From Hyphomicrobiales bacterium (lineage in GTDB: Bacteria; Pseudomonadota; Alphaproteobacteria; Rhizobiales; Aestuariivirgaceae), in NCBI GenBank assembly GCA_027031305.1, contig JALVRJ010000019.1, forward strand, positions 1 to 7,478: a stretch of 7,478 bases of DNA. The letters are read 5' to 3'. Under the pieces are notes generated by a model that did no database searches, was not told the origin of the DNA, and worked only from the letters and a program-made list of their open reading frames with translations. Numbering within the stretch: position 1 is the first letter of the stretch; each line of letters starts with the position of its first letter. Of this stretch, positions 6,515 through 7,478 are shown piece by piece. The position numbers were made by a program, and so were the translations under genes.

Positions 6515-7478
6515 ATGATGGACAAGGAGGCGCGGTTTGACGTGCTGGGCATCGGCAACGCCATCGTCGATGTTCTGGCCCACGTGGACGATGAATTCCT
6601 CGTTCGCCACGATCTGGTGAAGGGGGCGATGCGGCTGATCGACGAGGTGGAGGCGGAGCGGCTTTACGAATCGCTGGGGCCGACGGTGGAGCAATCGGGC
6701 GGATCGGCCGCCAACACCATCGCCGCGCTGGCCTCCTTCGGCTGTGACGCCGCCTTCATCGGCAAGGTGAAGGACGACCAGCTGGGGCGCGTGTTCGCGC
6801 ACGACATTCGCGCCACGGGGGCGCATTTCGACACGCCGCCGGCGCAGGACGGGCCGAGCACGGCGCGCTGCCTGGTGCTGGTGACGCCGGACGGCGAACG
6901 CACCATGAATACCTGGCTGGGAGCGGCGCAGAACCTGTCGCCGGCGGACATCGACGAGGATGTGGTAAAGGATTCCGCCATCATCTACCTGGAAGGCTAC
7001 CTGTGGGATCCGCCGGCGGCGAAGGAGGCCTTCCAGAAGGCGGCGGCGCTGGCGCGGGCGGCCGGGCGCAAGGTGGCGCTGTCGCTGTCCGATTCCTTCT
7101 GCGTGGACCGCCACCGCGAGAGCTTTCTCGACCTCATCCGCTCCTCGGTGGACATCCTGTTCGCCAACGAGGCGGAGATCAAGGCCCTCTACCAGGCGAG
7201 CAATTTCAACGACGCCATGCACGCCGCGCGCAAGGACTGCCCGCTGGCGGTGCTCACCCGCTCGGCCGCCGGATCGGTCATTGCCCTGCCCGACGACGTG
7301 CACGTGGTGGAGGCGCACCCGGTGAAGACCGTGGTGGACGCCACCGGTGCGGGTGATTTGTTCGCGGCCGGCTTCCTGGCCGGGTATGCACGCGGGCTGG
7401 ACCTGCCGGACGCGGCGCGGGTGGGGGCGCTGGCGGCGGCGGAGATCATCCAGCAGATGGGGGCGCGCGCCATTCGCC
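6515..7478 (+). CDS. PfkB-family carbohydrate/nucleoside kinase, adenosine kinase-like, 3' end cut by window edge
   Basis: This is a ribokinase/PfkB-fold kinase, of which 321 codons are visible; the family is usually about 330-335 residues, so few codons are missing. The N-terminal strand DVLGIGNAIVDVLA (residues 9-22) and SGGSAANTIAALASFG (61-76) form the first PfkB region. FIGKVKDDQLGRVF (81-94) and TPDGERTMNTWLGA (124-137) are typical of the adenosine-kinase-like branch common in alphaproteobacteria. The second PfkB signature DATGAGDLFAAGFL is at 275-288, with Asp281 the expected catalytic base and GAG the anion hole. Phosphorylation of adenosine to AMP (purine salvage) is the best guess, but sugar kinases of this fold are hard to separate by eye. 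Two adjacent ATGs (6515 and 6518) could start it; GGGAAAGGG lies about seven bases before the first. It is divergent from pckA. Confidence 0.9.
   Translation, partial: MMDKEARFDVLGIGNAIVDVLAHVDDEFLVRHDLVKGAMRLIDEVEAERLYESLGPTVEQSGGSAANTIAALASFGCDAAFIGKVKDDQLGRVFAHDIRATGAHFDTPPAQDGPSTARCLVLVTPDGERTMNTWLGAAQNLSPADIDEDVVKDSAIIYLEGYLWDPPAAKEAFQKAAALARAAGRKVALSLSDSFCVDRHRESFLDLIRSSVDILFANEAEIKALYQASNFNDAMHAARKDCPLAVLTRSAAGSVIALPDDVHVVEAHPVKTVVDATGAGDLFAAGFLAGYARGLDLPDAARVGALAAAEIIQQMGARAIR

Overview
The window is GC-rich chromosomal DNA, most likely from an alphaproteobacterium. The reasons are a ccoNOQP-ccoG cluster with a classic FNR/FixK-type operator, strong G/C bias at third codon positions, and a PfkB-family kinase that reads like the 'adenosine kinase' common in that class. 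The species cannot be named from sequence alone. I saw no tRNA, rRNA, insertion sequence, prophage or CRISPR array.

Layout. Positions 1-626 (minus) hold the first 208 codons of ccoG, whose 3' part runs off the left edge. Positions 627-916 are an intergenic gap with a candidate ccoG promoter and a strong hairpin just after ccoP. Positions 917-4364 (minus) are the compact operon ccoN-ccoO-ccoQ-ccoP, encoding all four subunits of a cbb3-type (C-family) cytochrome c oxidase. Positions 4365-4760 are a long gap. It carries a perfectly symmetric FNR/FixK box and an unusually long, structured ccoN leader with a possible small upstream reading frame. Positions 4761-6362 (minus) are pckA, ATP-dependent phosphoenolpyruvate carboxykinase. 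A 152-bp divergent promoter region separates it from a plus-strand PfkB/adenosine-kinase-like gene (6515 to the right edge), which lacks only its last few codons.

How the genes work together. CcoN carries the haem b/b3-CuB site that reduces oxygen. CcoO (one haem c) and CcoP (two haems c) bring electrons in, and CcoQ is the small stabilising membrane subunit. CcoG is the polyferredoxin-like protein that reduces Cu(II) to Cu(I) for assembly of the CuB site. The FixK/FNR box places the operon under low-oxygen control, as expected for a high-affinity terminal oxidase. pckA (gluconeogenesis) and the kinase (probably purine salvage) look like unrelated core-metabolism neighbours.

This is mainly an ordinary core-metabolism region. 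I did not find a convincing new system. The part most worth a second look is the ccoN leader, where a Cys-bearing small ORF ends next to a 10-bp hairpin about 40 nt before the ccoN start.
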